59,583 bases of DNA from an uncultured Roseburia sp. Its GTDB lineage: Bacteria > Bacillota > Clostridia > Lachnospirales > Lachnospiraceae. Made by a program: the position numbers and the translations under genes. The stretch covers positions 1 through 59,583 of the forward strand of contig CAAELX010000023.1 of assembly GCA_900756925.1 (NCBI GenBank), in the 5' to 3' direction. The notes beneath the pieces were generated by a model. It did no database searches. It was not told the origin of the DNA and saw nothing but the letters and a program-made list of their open reading frames with translations. Positions 25,727 through 35,744 of this stretch are shown here, piece after piece. Every line of letters starts with the position of its first letter. Positions within the stretch are counted from its first letter, which is position 1.

Positions 25727-27538
25727 GTGGCAGTCGATCAGAGTAAGATTCGGAATTTTTGCATTATTGCACATATCGACCACGGCAAATCAACGCTGGC
25801 GGATCGTATCATAGAGAGCACCGGTACGCTCACAAGCCGTGAGATGCAGGCGCAGGTGTTAGACAACATGGAACTTGAGAGGGAGCGCGGGATTACAATC
25901 AAATCCCAGGCGGTCCGTATTATATATAAGGCGAAGGACGGGGAGGAATATATTTTCAACCTGATTGACACACCGGGACATGTCGACTTCAACTATGAAG
26001 TATCGCGAAGCCTTGCGGCATGTGATGGCGCGATCCTTGTCGTGGATGCGGCACAGGGCGTGGAGGCACAGACATTAGCGAACGTGTACCTTGCGTTAGA
26101 CCATGACCTCGATGTAATGCCGGTAATCAATAAGATTGACCTTCCGAGCGCACAGCCGGATGAAGTCATTCAGGAGATTGAGGATGTCATCGGAATTGAG
26201 GCACAGGATGCACCGCGTATCTCGGCAAAGACCGGTCTTAATATCGATCAGGTATTAGAGCAGATCGTGACGAAGATCCCGGCGCCGACGGGAGATCCGA
26301 CGGCACCGTTAAAAGCACTGATTTTTGACGCGTTATATGATTCTTATAAGGGCGTGATTGTATTCTGCCGTATCAAGGAGGGAACCGTAAAGGTCGGTGA
26401 CCGTATCCGCATGATGGCGACAGGCGCGATGGATGAAGTGACAGAGGTCGGCTATTTTGGTGCCGGACAGTTTATCCCATGTGACGAGCTATCCGCAGGT
26501 ATGGTTGGCTATATCTGTGCGAGCATCAAGAACGTGCGGGATACCCGTGTGGGTGATACCGTGACGAATGCGGACAGACCGTGTGACGAAGCACTTCCGG
26601 GTTACAAGAAGGTCAACCCGATGGTATATTGCGGTCTGTATCCGGCAGATAGCGCGAAGTATCCGGATTTGAGGGATGCATTAGAGAAGCTGCAGATCAA
26701 CGATGCATCGCTGCAGTTCGAGCCGGAGACTTCCCTTGCATTAGGCTTTGGATTCCGCTGTGGATTCCTCGGTCTGCTGCACTTAGAGATTATCCAGGAG
26801 CGTCTGGAGAGAGAGTTCAATCTGGATCTGGTCACAACTGCACCGGGTGTTGTATACAAGGTACATAAGACAAACGGGGAAGTGATCGAGCTGACGAACC
26901 CGTCGAACCTTCCGGATCCGTCTGAGATCGAATACATGGAGGAACCGATCGTATCCGCGGAGATCATGGTGACAAAAGACTACGTCGGAGCGATCATGAC
27001 ACTCTGCCAGGAGCGCCGTGGTGTGTACCTGAGCATGGAGTATTTAGAGGAAACGAGAGCGCTGTTAAAGTATGAGCTGCCGCTGAATGAGATTATTTAT
27101 GATTTCTTTGATGCACTGAAATCACGCTCAAGAGGTTATGCGTCTTTCGATTATGAGCTGAAGGGTTACGAGCCGTCCGAGCTTGTGAAGTTAGATATAC
27201 TGATCAACAAGGAACAGGTGGATGCCCTTTCCTTCATTGTCTTTAAGGACAGCGCTTACGAGAGAGGCAGAAGAATGTGTGAGCGCCTGAAGGAAGAGAT
27301 CCCGAGACATCTGTTTGAGATCCCGATCCAGGCGGCAGTCGGCGGCAAGGTGATCGCGCGAGAGACCGTCCGCGCTGTGAGAAAAGACGTCCTGGCGAAG
27401 TGTTACGGCGGTGATATCTCACGTAAGAAGAAGCTTTTAGAGAAACAGAAGGAAGGCAAGAAGCGTATGCGTCAGGTCGGCAATGTGGAGATTCCGCAGG
27501 AAGCGTTTATGAGCGTATTAAAGCTGGATGAAGACTAG
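25727..27538 (+). CDS. lepA: Elongation factor 4 (LepA), ribosome back-translocating GTPase
   Basis: A 603-aa translational GTPase. G1 is [10 protein letters not shown]2 lies in the [10 protein letters not shown] segment, G3 is DTPGHVDF and G4 is NKIDLP. The LepA-specific C-terminal domain ends in [23 protein letters not shown]. LepA acts on stalled or mistranslocated ribosomes and in ribosome assembly. The GTG at 25727 was chosen because TTTTGGAGGAAAAAG sits at the right distance; a TTG at 25694 would place that ribosome binding site inside the coding region. A 15-base hairpin follows the gene. Confidence 0.97.
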   Translation: MAVDQSKIRNFCIIAHIDHGKSTLADRIIESTGTLTSREMQAQVLDNMELERERGITIKSQAVRIIYKAKDGEEYIFNLIDTPGHVDFNYEVSRSLAACDGAILVVDAAQGVEAQTLANVYLALDHDLDVMPVINKIDLPSAQPDEVIQEIEDVIGIEAQDAPRISAKTGLNIDQVLEQIVTKIPAPTGDPTAPLKALIFDALYDSYKGVIVFCRIKEGTVKVGDRIRMMATGAMDEVTEVGYFGAGQFIPCDELSAGMVGYICASIKNVRDTRVGDTVTNADRPCDEALPGYKKVNPMVYCGLYPADSAKYPDLRDALEKLQINDASLQFEPETSLALGFGFRCGFLGLLHLEIIQERLEREFNLDLVTTAPGVVYKVHKTNGEVIELTNPSNLPDPSEIEYMEEPIVSAEIMVTKDYVGAIMTLCQERRGVYLSMEYLEETRALLKYELPLNEIIYDFFDALKSRSRGYASFDYELKGYEPSELVKLDILINKEQVDALSFIVFKDSAYERGRRMCERLKEEIPRHLFEIPIQAAVGGKVIARETVRAVRKDVLAKCYGGDISRKKKLLEKQKEGKKRMRQVGNVEIPQEAFMSVLKLDED

Positions 27539-27620
27539 AATCAATCTGTAACCAAATGAAACGCAGGGAAATTCTTAAAAGGTGATGCAGGAAGATCTGT
27601 GTCTGACAGGAAAAAAGAAG

Positions 27621-27656
27621 ATGGCAGATTTTACAGTGAATTGTAAAATCTGCCAT
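27621..27656. terminator. Perfect 15-base hairpin after lepA
   Basis: ATGGCAGATTTTACA (27621-27635) and TGTAAAATCTGCCAT (27642-27656), six-base loop. The plus strand lacks a T-run after it, while the minus strand has one, so its plus-strand termination may be weak. Confidence 0.65.
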
Positions 27657-27776
27657 TTGCAGTTATATATAAGTTAAAATATATGTGAATCAGAAACAAC
27701 CAGGCAAGTGAGAGAAAGAAGTTTCTATATCATTCGATAACAGCGAAAGCAGGCCGATCGAGAGAAAAGGTGAAAA

Positions 27777-28967
27777 ATGGAAAAGAAAGAACTTGAACTG
27801 TATATACATATCCCGTTTTGTGTAAAAAAGTGTGATTATTGTGATTTTCTGTCATTCCCGGCGGATAACAGGACACAGAGGCGCTATGTGGATGCCGTGC
27901 AAAAAGAAATCATCTATTATGGTGCCCTGTATCCGGACAGAAAAATCACGACTATTTTTATCGGCGGAGGGACTCCGTCCTGGCTGGATGAGGAGGAAAT
28001 CGTGAGGATCCTTCATACTGTGCGGGAAGCCTTTGCGGTGGAGCACGATGCAGAGATCACGATCGAGTGTAACCCGGGGACTGCCACGGCGCACAAACTT
28101 GTCCGCTACAGGGAGGCAGGCATCAACCGCATCAGTATCGGGTTACAGTCCGCACACAATGAGGAGCTTGCACTCTTAGGCAGGATCCACACGTGGGAAC
28201 AGTTTTTAAAGACGTATGATCTGGCAAGAAAAGCCGGATTCTCCAATATCAATGTGGATCTGATGAGTGCATTGCCGGGACAGACCCTGGAAACTTTTTC
28301 CGATACCTTAAAGAAAGTGCTTGCCTTAAAACCGGAGCATCTTTCAGCTTATTCCCTGATGATTGAAGAGGGAACACCATTTTATGAGCGTTACAGGGAA
28401 GATGAGAAGCACAGGGAAGCAGGGGAGCCGACCGAACTTTTGCCGGATGAAGAGCAGGAGTATGCAGTGACGAAGCTCACACAGCGGGTACTTATGGAAG
28501 CGGGCTATCACTGGTACGAGGTATCGAATTTTGCAAAGCCGGGGTATGAGTGCAGGCATAACATCGGCTACTGGAAGCGGGCAGATTATCTGGGGATCGG
28601 AATTGGTGCGGCATCCCTGATTGATAATGTGCGGTATGCGAATGTCAGGGATCTGGAAGAATATTGTAAGGAATGCGAGAGCTTGTGGGAGGAGTTAAAC
28701 ATCCGAAAAACCCTCTGCTCATCCACAGAACCTGTTACTCGCGAAGAGCAGATGGAAGAATTCATGTTTCTTGGTCTCCGCATGACAGAAGGCGTCTCCC
28801 GTGCGGAATTTGAGCAACACTTCGGCACAACGATAGAAGCTGTTTACGGGGATGTACTGCGGCAGCTTCAGAAAGAGGGGCTGCTTGTGAAGCAGGAAGG
28901 ACGCATCTGTCTGACAGAGCGCGGGATGGATGTGAATAATTATGTTGTGGAGCAATTTATGCTGTAG
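27777..28967 (+). CDS. hemW: HemW-like radical SAM protein
   Basis: A 396-aa radical SAM enzyme. The cluster motif is CVKKCDYCDF (CxxxCxxC) at about residues 13-20, followed by GGGTPSWL, IECNPGTA and the HemW pattern ISIGLQSAHNEELALLGRIH. A C-terminal HemN-like domain is present (MFLGLRMTEGVSRAEF). HemW is a haem chaperone, formerly annotated as oxygen-independent coproporphyrinogen oxidase; the first-motif spacing and the position next to lepA, a common gene order in Firmicutes, favour HemW. A terminator follows. Confidence 0.93.
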   Translation: MEKKELELYIHIPFCVKKCDYCDFLSFPADNRTQRRYVDAVQKEIIYYGALYPDRKITTIFIGGGTPSWLDEEEIVRILHTVREAFAVEHDAEITIECNPGTATAHKLVRYREAGINRISIGLQSAHNEELALLGRIHTWEQFLKTYDLARKAGFSNINVDLMSALPGQTLETFSDTLKKVLALKPEHLSAYSLMIEEGTPFYERYREDEKHREAGEPTELLPDEEQEYAVTKLTQRVLMEAGYHWYEVSNFAKPGYECRHNIGYWKRADYLGIGIGAASLIDNVRYANVRDLEEYCKECESLWEELNIRKTLCSSTEPVTREEQMEEFMFLGLRMTEGVSRAEFEQHFGTTIEAVYGDVLRQLQKEGLLVKQEGRICLTERGMDVNNYVVEQFML

Positions 28968-28984
28968 GGGAAAACGGCAGGGCT

Positions 28985-29024
28985 AAAAAAAGGACACCTT
29001 TTTAAAAAGGGGGTCCTTTTTTTT
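28985..29024. terminator. Terminator after hemW
   Basis: AAAAAAAGGAC (28985-28995) pairs with GTCCTTTTTTTT (29013-29024), with an inner CCTTTTT/AAAAAGG stem (28997-29010) and T-runs on both strands. Confidence 0.88.
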
Positions 29025-29080
29025 CGCTGTCCCTTTTTTTAGAATAGAGCACAGCAAACTAGAAAAGGATGGAGAAAAAA

Positions 29081-32000
29081 ATGAAGACAAAGACATTTTC
29101 AATTGACAATTATGGGAAAAAAAGTACATTTGCAAGCTTTTTGCCAGGAATTGCCGGTGTGAAGGGGATTCCCATCTGGTGTTACTATGTGAACAGGGGA
29201 CAGTGTGTGGTCAGCTTTGGCGTGGATAATAAAGACAAGTCTATTATGGAGTTTTATCCGGCACAGCAGGCTTACCAGAATGTGAAGACGACCGGTTTTC
29301 GGACATTTATCAAAAAGAACGGCACTGTGACAGAGGCATTTGCCAGTGAGAAAGTGCCGCACCGGATGGATATCTCCATGAACGGACTTGTGATAGAGGA
29401 ACAGAATGAAGAACAGAAGACTTTGGTGAGAGTCACTTATTATACACTTCCTGGAGAAAAAATCGGAGGACTTGTCCGGAAAGTGGAGATAAAAAATGAG
29501 GACAGTGCACCGGCCTTCTTTGAAATATTAGATGGGATGCCTGCCGTTATTCCGTACGGAGTCAGCCTGTTTTCCATGAAAAATATGGGAGAGACAGCAA
29601 AGGCATCCATGCAGGTGGAAGATGCCGAAGAGAGAAAAGCATATTACAGAGTCCGTGCGACGATGGACGACACCGCGGCAGTGATGGAGATTGAAGGAGG
29701 AAATTTTTCGGTTGGATATCTGCCGGATGGAACCCTTTTACAGCCGGTTGTGGATCCGAAGCTTGTATTTTCCTATGACAGTGCCATGAGAGAAGCAATT
29801 GGATTTGAGGAGAATTCTTTAAAAGAGCTGATGGAAAAAGAGCAGAATACTTCCAACGAAGTTCCATGCAGCTTCTTTGGAATCGAGAAAGAACTTGCCT
29901 GTGGGGAGAGTATTTGTTTCTATGAGCTGATCGGTCAGGCAGAGAAAAAAGAAATATTCGGGAAGTTTGTGAATATTAAGAGGGATGAAGCCTATTTTGA
30001 GAGGAAGAAGAGTGAGTCTGATGAGCTGGCAGAGACACTCTGCGGAGGCATTGACACGCATACCGCTTCGGAAGATTTCGATGCATATTGCAAGTATACT
30101 TATATGGACAATGTGCTGCGCGGCGGATATCCAATGCAGCTTGGAAACCATAAAGTCTTTTATGTATACTCGAGAAAACACGGGGATCTTGAGAGGGATT
30201 ATAACTATTTTTCCATGCTTCCGGAGTTTTTCTCACAGGGAAATGGAAATTTCAGGGATGTCAATCAGAACCGGAGATGTGATACCTTCTTTGCACCGTT
30301 CGTGGAAAGAGCGAATATCAGGGAATTTTACAGCTTCATCCAGTTAGACGGATATAACCCGCTTAGTGTGGAAAAACTGACTTATTCGGTGGAAAAGAAA
30401 AAGGCTGAAAATCTTCTGAAAGAAAATGCAACTGCGTTCCGACAGGATACGGACTGCGACAGACTGCTTACCTTTATCACGGGAGCATTTACCCCGGGTG
30501 CACTGTATCACATGCTGGATGAGATGACAGAGGAAGCACAGACAGAAAAACTGTTCACACAGATCATAGACCAGGCAGATGGTCTGGTAAATGGTAATTT
30601 TGGAGAAGGATACTGGACAGACCACTGGACTTATAATCTGGATCTGGTCAATGATTACCTGGAAGTATTTCCAGAGAAGGAACGGGAGATGCTCTATGAG
30701 GAAGCGTATACCACGTTCCTCTCCCAGATAAAAGTAAACCACAGGGAAAAAAGATATGTGGAGACGAAAAAGGGGCTGCGCCAGTATCAGGCTCTCGATG
30801 AAGAGCACCAGAGACATACGGCTGAAAAGCTTGTAAAAGCAGAAAAACAGACAGGGGATGTCCTGACTATGACATTGCTCGAAAAGCTGGTATTGTTATG
30901 CTCCACAAAATTTGCCACATTGGATGCCTATGGGATGGGAATTGAAATGGAAGGAGGAAAGCCGGGCTGGTATGACGCTTTAAATGGTATGCCGGGCAGA
31001 TTCGGATCTTCCATGGCAGAGACTTATGAGCTTGCCAGAATGCTGGATTATACGATCCGAGCCATGAAAAAATACCCGGGAAAACTGCATCTGATCGAAG
31101 AACTTTATGAATATATGAAAGAACTGGATCAGATCAACCGGGAGGAAGCAGGAAAGATCCATTTCGGTTTGGAAGATACCTCACTTACACCGGAGCAGAT
31201 CCGGGAAAGCGGTGAGATCCTTTCTTTCTGGAATAGGGTGAACGATGCGAAGGAAGCATATGCAGATACGGTATTCGAGGGAATTACCGGTGTGAAAAAG
31301 GAGATGGAAACCGAAGAAGCGGCAGAAATCTTAGAGAGATTTTTAGAAACGGTAAACTGTGGTATCCAAAAAGCCTGTGCGATGGGAAATGGGATCTGTC
31401 CGACCTACTTTATGTACGACGTACCGGAATATGAGAAAACGGAAGAAGGATACAGACCATTGAGGTTTGAACTTCTTACGATTCCATATTTCCTGGAAGG
31501 ACCGGTCCGCTATCTGAAGCTGAAAAACAGCAGGGAAAAGAAAGCAGCATTATATGAGAAGGTAAAAAACAGCGACCTCTATGATCAGAAGCTTTCCATG
31601 TATAAAGTGAATGTATCTTTGGCAGGAGCATCCTTCGAGCTCGGGCGTGCGAAGTCCTTCACACCGGGATGGCTGGAAAACGAATCCATCTGGCTGCATA
31701 TGGAATATAAATATCTGCTGGAGCTGATCCGGAACGGATTATATCCGCAGTTTTTCGAAGATTTTAAGAAGGCGGCAGTTCCATTCCTGGATCCGGATGT
31801 ATACGGAAGAAGCATCTATGAGAATTCCTCCTTTATTGCGAGCAGCAGCAATCCGAACCGGAAATATCACGGAAAGGGATTTGTAGCGAGACTGAGCGGT
31901 TCTACCGTCGAATTTATCAGCATGTGGAAGCAGATGATGTTTGGCAGCCATATTATGCTGTGGAAAGATGGAAAACTGACATTTGCACCGCAGCCTGCCA

Positions 32001-32242
32001 TTCCGGCATACCTCGTGCCGGAAGATGGAAGAGTGAGCGCAATGCTTTTCGGAAAGACAAAGGTAACCTATCAGTTCCCGGCAGTGGCAGATTATATGCC
32101 TGGGCAGTATGAGATTGGCAGAATGGAGTTTGTCTATGAAAACGGCACCAGGGCAACCGTAGAAGGAGCTTTCGCATGCGGCAGGCTTGCAGAAGACCTG
32201 AGAAACGGAAAGATGACAGAGATATTCATCAATATTTTATAA
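29081..32242 (+). CDS. Large inverting glycoside phosphorylase-like enzyme (GH94/GH149/GH161 group)
   Basis: A 1053-aa cytoplasmic protein without signal peptide. It has an N-terminal beta-sandwich region ([34 protein letters not shown]), then an alpha/alpha-barrel with the catalytic-type motif [12 protein letters not shown] at about residue 390 and [18 protein letters not shown] near 880. The pattern and the length, well above the 800 residues of GH94 cellobiose phosphorylases, fit the beta-1,3-glucan phosphorylase families GH149/GH161; this is from memory of those sequences. The enzyme would split an imported beta-glucoside with phosphate to give glucose-1-phosphate. The ATG at 29081 (after GGATGGAG) was preferred to 29069. 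The ABC importer that follows probably brings the substrate. Confidence 0.78.
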   Translation: MKTKTFSIDNYGKKSTFASFLPGIAGVKGIPIWCYYVNRGQCVVSFGVDNKDKSIMEFYPAQQAYQNVKTTGFRTFIKKNGTVTEAFASEKVPHRMDISMNGLVIEEQNEEQKTLVRVTYYTLPGEKIGGLVRKVEIKNEDSAPAFFEILDGMPAVIPYGVSLFSMKNMGETAKASMQVEDAEERKAYYRVRATMDDTAAVMEIEGGNFSVGYLPDGTLLQPVVDPKLVFSYDSAMREAIGFEENSLKELMEKEQNTSNEVPCSFFGIEKELACGESICFYELIGQAEKKEIFGKFVNIKRDEAYFERKKSESDELAETLCGGIDTHTASEDFDAYCKYTYMDNVLRGGYPMQLGNHKVFYVYSRKHGDLERDYNYFSMLPEFFSQGNGNFRDVNQNRRCDTFFAPFVERANIREFYSFIQLDGYNPLSVEKLTYSVEKKKAENLLKENATAFRQDTDCDRLLTFITGAFTPGALYHMLDEMTEEAQTEKLFTQIIDQADGLVNGNFGEGYWTDHWTYNLDLVNDYLEVFPEKEREMLYEEAYTTFLSQIKVNHREKRYVETKKGLRQYQALDEEHQRHTAEKLVKAEKQTGDVLTMTLLEKLVLLCSTKFATLDAYGMGIEMEGGKPGWYDALNGMPGRFGSSMAETYELARMLDYTIRAMKKYPGKLHLIEELYEYMKELDQINREEAGKIHFGLEDTSLTPEQIRESGEILSFWNRVNDAKEAYADTVFEGITGVKKEMETEEAAEILERFLETVNCGIQKACAMGNGICPTYFMYDVPEYEKTEEGYRPLRFELLTIPYFLEGPVRYLKLKNSREKKAALYEKVKNSDLYDQKLSMYKVNVSLAGASFELGRAKSFTPGWLENESIWLHMEYKYLLELIRNGLYPQFFEDFKKAAVPFLDPDVYGRSIYENSSFIASSSNPNRKYHGKGFVARLSGSTVEFISMWKQMMFGSHIMLWKDGKLTFAPQPAIPAYLVPEDGRVSAMLFGKTKVTYQFPAVADYMPGQYEIGRMEFVYENGTRATVEGAFACGRLAEDLRNGKMTEIFINIL

Positions 32243-32367
32243 AAAGACTAAAAAAATGATACCGTTTTAAAATTTGGTGCATTTTTTTTGGAACATCCAT
32301 TTTCTATAATGACAATAACAACAAAACAGACGGAAAAACAGACTGTCTGATAAAGGAGGATTATTTT

Positions 32368-33735
32368 ATGAATTGGAAAAAAGTTGTATCTGTCATGCTT
32401 GTTGGCATGATGACACTTTCCATGGCAGCATGTGGGGATGCAGGAACAAATGGAAGTGCTTCAGGAACAGAGACAGGATCTTCTGCAAAAGGGGATAACA
32501 AATTAGTCGTATGGACACTGGCAAATGACCTGATCGATTTTGGTGAGAAGTTCCAGGAAGAGACAGGAGTTGAAGTTGAGACTGTAGTAATCGAACCTGC
32601 AAACTATCCGACTAAAGTCCAGACAGCACTGCTTGCTGGAGAATCTGAACCGGATATTATCGTAGGCGAGCCAAAAATGTTAGAGGATTTCTACGATGCA
32701 GGATTCTTTGAGGATTTAAATCAGGCACCTTATAATGCACAGGATTATGCAGATCAGGTCGTGGATTATGTATGGCAGGTAGGACAGGATGCAGACGGTA
32801 TCCAGAGAGCAATTTCTTACCAGATCACACCTGCAGGTATCTATTATAGAAGAGACATTGCACAGACTGTTTTCGGAACAGATGATCCGGAAGAGGTTGG
32901 AAAGTTATTTAAAGATTATCCAACTATTTTAGAGACGGCCCAGACATTAAAAAATGCCGGTTACAGAATTTTTGCTTCTGACGGTGAGATGAATGTATTC
33001 TCCGGTGACTCTGCATGGGTTGTAGATGGAGCTTTGAATTTAGATCAGGCGAGATTAGACTATATGGACCTTTCTGTTGATCTGTACAAAAATGATCTGA
33101 CAGCATATGCTTCCCAGTGGTCTACACCATGGTATCAGGCAATGAGCGGTCCGGTTCCAATCTTATCCGCAGATACAGATGTAAATGTGTGGGATGCTGA
33201 GACATTTGATACAGAGACAGCTGATATGCAGAAGACAGAAGTATTCGCTTTCGGACTTCCGGCATGGGGCGTTCTTACCATGAGAGACAATGTGGGTGAT
33301 ACATCCGGATTATGGGGTGTATGCTCAGGACCGGCAGCAGGATTTGATGGCGGTACCTATATTGGTATTTCTTCCCAGTCCAAGAGAAAAGACACAGCTT
33401 GGGAATTCGTAAAATTCTGTACCTTAAATGAAGACACAGCTGACTGGTGGATCGAGTATTCACAGGGTGATACCGTTTCTTTAAAATCTGCACTTGAGAA
33501 GCACAAAGATGATGAGAACGAAATCTACGGTGGAGAGAAATTATACCAGTTCTGGTTACAGGAAGCAGAGAAGATTGATACTTCCAAAGTTACCAGATAT
33601 GACACAGGTATTGGCGACGCATGGGGAAATGCGATTTCTGCTGTAAAGGCCGGAGAGAAGACAAAAGAGGAAGCAATCAGTGAATTTTATGATGTCATTG
33701 AAGCTACCTATCCGGAGATTACCGTAAACAGATAA
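32368..33735 (+). CDS. Sugar-binding lipoprotein (family 1, MalE-like)
   Basis: A 455-aa binding protein. The signal peptide MNWKKVVSVMLVGMMTLSMAAC ends at a lipobox (MAAC), followed by a Gly/Ser/Thr spacer and LVVWTLANDLIDFGEKFQEE, the standard start of family 1 binding proteins. A very good AAAGGAGGA ribosome binding site and a TATAAT (32305-32310) lie upstream. A hairpin (33753-33790) separates it from the permeases. In this locus it most likely captures the oligosaccharide consumed by the phosphorylase encoded before it. Confidence 0.92.
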   Translation: MNWKKVVSVMLVGMMTLSMAACGDAGTNGSASGTETGSSAKGDNKLVVWTLANDLIDFGEKFQEETGVEVETVVIEPANYPTKVQTALLAGESEPDIIVGEPKMLEDFYDAGFFEDLNQAPYNAQDYADQVVDYVWQVGQDADGIQRAISYQITPAGIYYRRDIAQTVFGTDDPEEVGKLFKDYPTILETAQTLKNAGYRIFASDGEMNVFSGDSAWVVDGALNLDQARLDYMDLSVDLYKNDLTAYASQWSTPWYQAMSGPVPILSADTDVNVWDAETFDTETADMQKTEVFAFGLPAWGVLTMRDNVGDTSGLWGVCSGPAAGFDGGTYIGISSQSKRKDTAWEFVKFCTLNEDTADWWIEYSQGDTVSLKSALEKHKDDENEIYGGEKLYQFWLQEAEKIDTSKVTRYDTGIGDAWGNAISAVKAGEKTKEEAISEFYDVIEATYPEITVNR

Positions 33736-33752
33736 GAGATGGATTGTTTGAC

Positions 33753-33790
33753 AGGCTGCCGCAGAAGGAAAACTGCCTATACGGCAGCCT
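33753..33790 (+). promoter_or_regulatory. Hairpin between binding protein and permeases (second ABC operon)
   Basis: AGGCTGCCG (33753-33761) pairs perfectly with CGGCAGCCT (33782-33790) across 20 bases, without a T-run. It occupies the same place as the hairpin at 19579 in the first ABC operon and may set the ratio of binding protein to permease. Confidence 0.7.
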
Positions 33791-33861
33791 GTGTTTATGA
33801 ACCGCATACAACATGGCTGCGCAGTCAGCATGTATGGTGGACAGAAGGGAATTGAAAGAAT

Positions 33862-34788
33862 ATGGGAAAGAAGAAAAAAGGACTGCGGAATTACGACAGC
33901 ATGGGCTATCTGTTTGTACTGCCTTTTGTGATCGTATTTTGTATTTTCAGTATTTATCCGGTACTTCGGACGTTATATTTTAGTTTTACAAATGCAAAAA
34001 TCGCAGGTGTAGGTCAGTCATCCTGGATCTGGTTTGATAATTATAAGAGAGTGATCACAGATAAATATTTCTGGAGAGGATTCTTTAATACGGTGAGAAT
34101 CTGGGGCGTCAATATTGTGTTACAGCTCGGACTGGCATTTTTGCTGACCATCGTATTCAGTGATATTAAGTACAAGATCAAAGGACTTGGCATTTTCCGT
34201 GTGATTTATTATCTTCCAAATCTGATCGCAGCTACCTCTGTGGCTTTTCTGTTCCAGACACTGTTAGACTGGCGCTATGGAACATTCAATCAGATTATTG
34301 CCGGTGTATATAAATTATTCGGAGCTTCCTATAATCCGGTTAACTGGCTTGGATCTTCCGCAACAGCAGGAGTGACAATCGCAGTGATCAGTTCCTGGAT
34401 GTGGTTTGGTAACTCTTTTATTATGCTGATGGCAGGTGTACAGGGAATATCAAAGGATTATTTTGAGGCGGCTGCAATCGACGGAGCCGGAAGATGGACT
34501 GTATTTGCAAAGATTACACTGCCGTTATTAAGACCAATGTTATTATATGTTGCAATCACATCCTTGATCGGTGGATTACAGATGTTCGATCTGCCATACC
34601 TCATGACATCTACGACAAGTGAATCCTACAATTCTGTTTATACCGTTGTCATGTATCTGTACAAATTTGGATTTACAACAGGAACCACACAGACCGGATA
34701 TGCTTCAGCGATTGCTTACATGCTGTTTTTGATCATTCTGGCAATTTCAGTGATTCAGTTAAAAGTATTTAACAGGAAGGGGGATTAA
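33862..34788 (+). CDS. ABC sugar permease (MalF/UgpA-like)
   Basis: A 308-aa permease with six helices. The EAA loop is YFEAAAIDGAGRWTVFAKITLPLLRP at about residues 199-224. The start LFVLPFVIVFCIFSIYPVLRTLYFSF is typical of MalF-type subunits. GAAGGGAATTGAAAG precedes the ATG. It lies five bases before its partner permease. Confidence 0.93.
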   Translation: MGKKKKGLRNYDSMGYLFVLPFVIVFCIFSIYPVLRTLYFSFTNAKIAGVGQSSWIWFDNYKRVITDKYFWRGFFNTVRIWGVNIVLQLGLAFLLTIVFSDIKYKIKGLGIFRVIYYLPNLIAATSVAFLFQTLLDWRYGTFNQIIAGVYKLFGASYNPVNWLGSSATAGVTIAVISSWMWFGNSFIMLMAGVQGISKDYFEAAAIDGAGRWTVFAKITLPLLRPMLLYVAITSLIGGLQMFDLPYLMTSTTSESYNSVYTVVMYLYKFGFTTGTTQTGYASAIAYMLFLIILAISVIQLKVFNRKGD

Positions 34789-34793
34789 AAAGA

Positions 34794-35627
34794 ATGAGCA
34801 CTGGTGATAAAATTAAAAAAGGCATCATTTATTTCTTATTGATCCTGCTTGGTGCAGCCTGCATGTTCCCATTCCTTCTGATGCTGGTCAATGCGACAAG
34901 AAGTGGAAGCGAGATTATGTCTTCTTTCACACTGATCCCTAGTACCCATATCAAAGAAAACTGGGATACAGTATTTAAGTATTTCAACCTGTTCAAGGGA
35001 ATGTGGAACAGCTTGATTGTTGCAGTACCTTCGACACTGCTCTGTGCGTATTTTTCAGCACTTACAGCGTATGCACTTGCTATGTATAAGTTTAAGGGAA
35101 GTAAGATTTTATTCGGAGCGATCCTTATATTTATGATGATACCGGGACAGCTTGGACTGATTGGATTTTATAATTTATGTACAAAGCTGCATCTTGTAAA
35201 TTCCTATATTCCGCTGATTATTCCGGCAATTGCATCTCCAGGAACAGTCTTTTTCCTGAGACAGTACGTCATGTCTGTTATGCCGCCATCGCTTCTTGAA
35301 GCGGCCAGAATTGACGGAGCATCTGAGCTTTATTCCTTCCACAGAATTGCAATCCCAATTATGTCACCGGGAATTGCAACGATGAGTATTATGGGATTTA
35401 TTGGAGGATGGAATGCATATCTGCTTCCGATGATCATTTTAAATAAGAATGAAAAATTTACGCTGCCGGTTATGATGGCAACCTTAAAGGCATCAACAGA
35501 TATTACCGCAAACCAGGGTGCAATTTATCTGGCAGTTGCAATTTCAGTCATTCCGATCCTGCTTGTGTTTGCTTTCTTCTCAAAGTATATCATCAGCAGT
35601 ATCTCCGCAGGTGCTGTAAAAGAATAA
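34794..35627 (+). CDS. ABC sugar permease (MalG/UgpE-like)
   Basis: A 277-aa permease with six helices and the EAA loop LLEAARIDGASELYSFHRIAIPIMSP at about residues 164-189. The preceding gene ends in AAGGGGGATTAAAAAGA, which supplies the ribosome binding site. A terminator follows at 35645. No ATPase is encoded in the operon, so it probably uses a shared MsmX-type ATPase. Confidence 0.93.
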   Translation: MSTGDKIKKGIIYFLLILLGAACMFPFLLMLVNATRSGSEIMSSFTLIPSTHIKENWDTVFKYFNLFKGMWNSLIVAVPSTLLCAYFSALTAYALAMYKFKGSKILFGAILIFMMIPGQLGLIGFYNLCTKLHLVNSYIPLIIPAIASPGTVFFLRQYVMSVMPPSLLEAARIDGASELYSFHRIAIPIMSPGIATMSIMGFIGGWNAYLLPMIILNKNEKFTLPVMMATLKASTDITANQGAIYLAVAISVIPILLVFAFFSKYIISSISAGAVKE

Positions 35628-35644
35628 AAGTAAATAGAAACGCA

Positions 35645-35673
35645 AAAACGCTGCCCGAAAGGGTAGCGCTTTT
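35645..35673 (+). terminator. Terminator after the second ABC operon
   Basis: AAAACGCTGCCC pairs with GGGTAGCGCTTTT around a GAAA loop, with a further outer AACGC/GCGTT pairing and T-run to 35682. It separates the importer from the binding-protein/kinase/regulator unit. Confidence 0.75.
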
Positions 35674-35744
35674 GGCGTTTTACTGATATGCTTTTAAAGA
35701 AGCAGAAAGCAGGATTCTTTTAATAAGGATAAGGACAGAAAAGA

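Noticed and set aside
30344..30817. 157-codon minus-strand frame
   Set aside because: It is the shadow of the phosphorylase gene, with a Phe/Leu-rich composition from the antisense of Glu/Lys codons.
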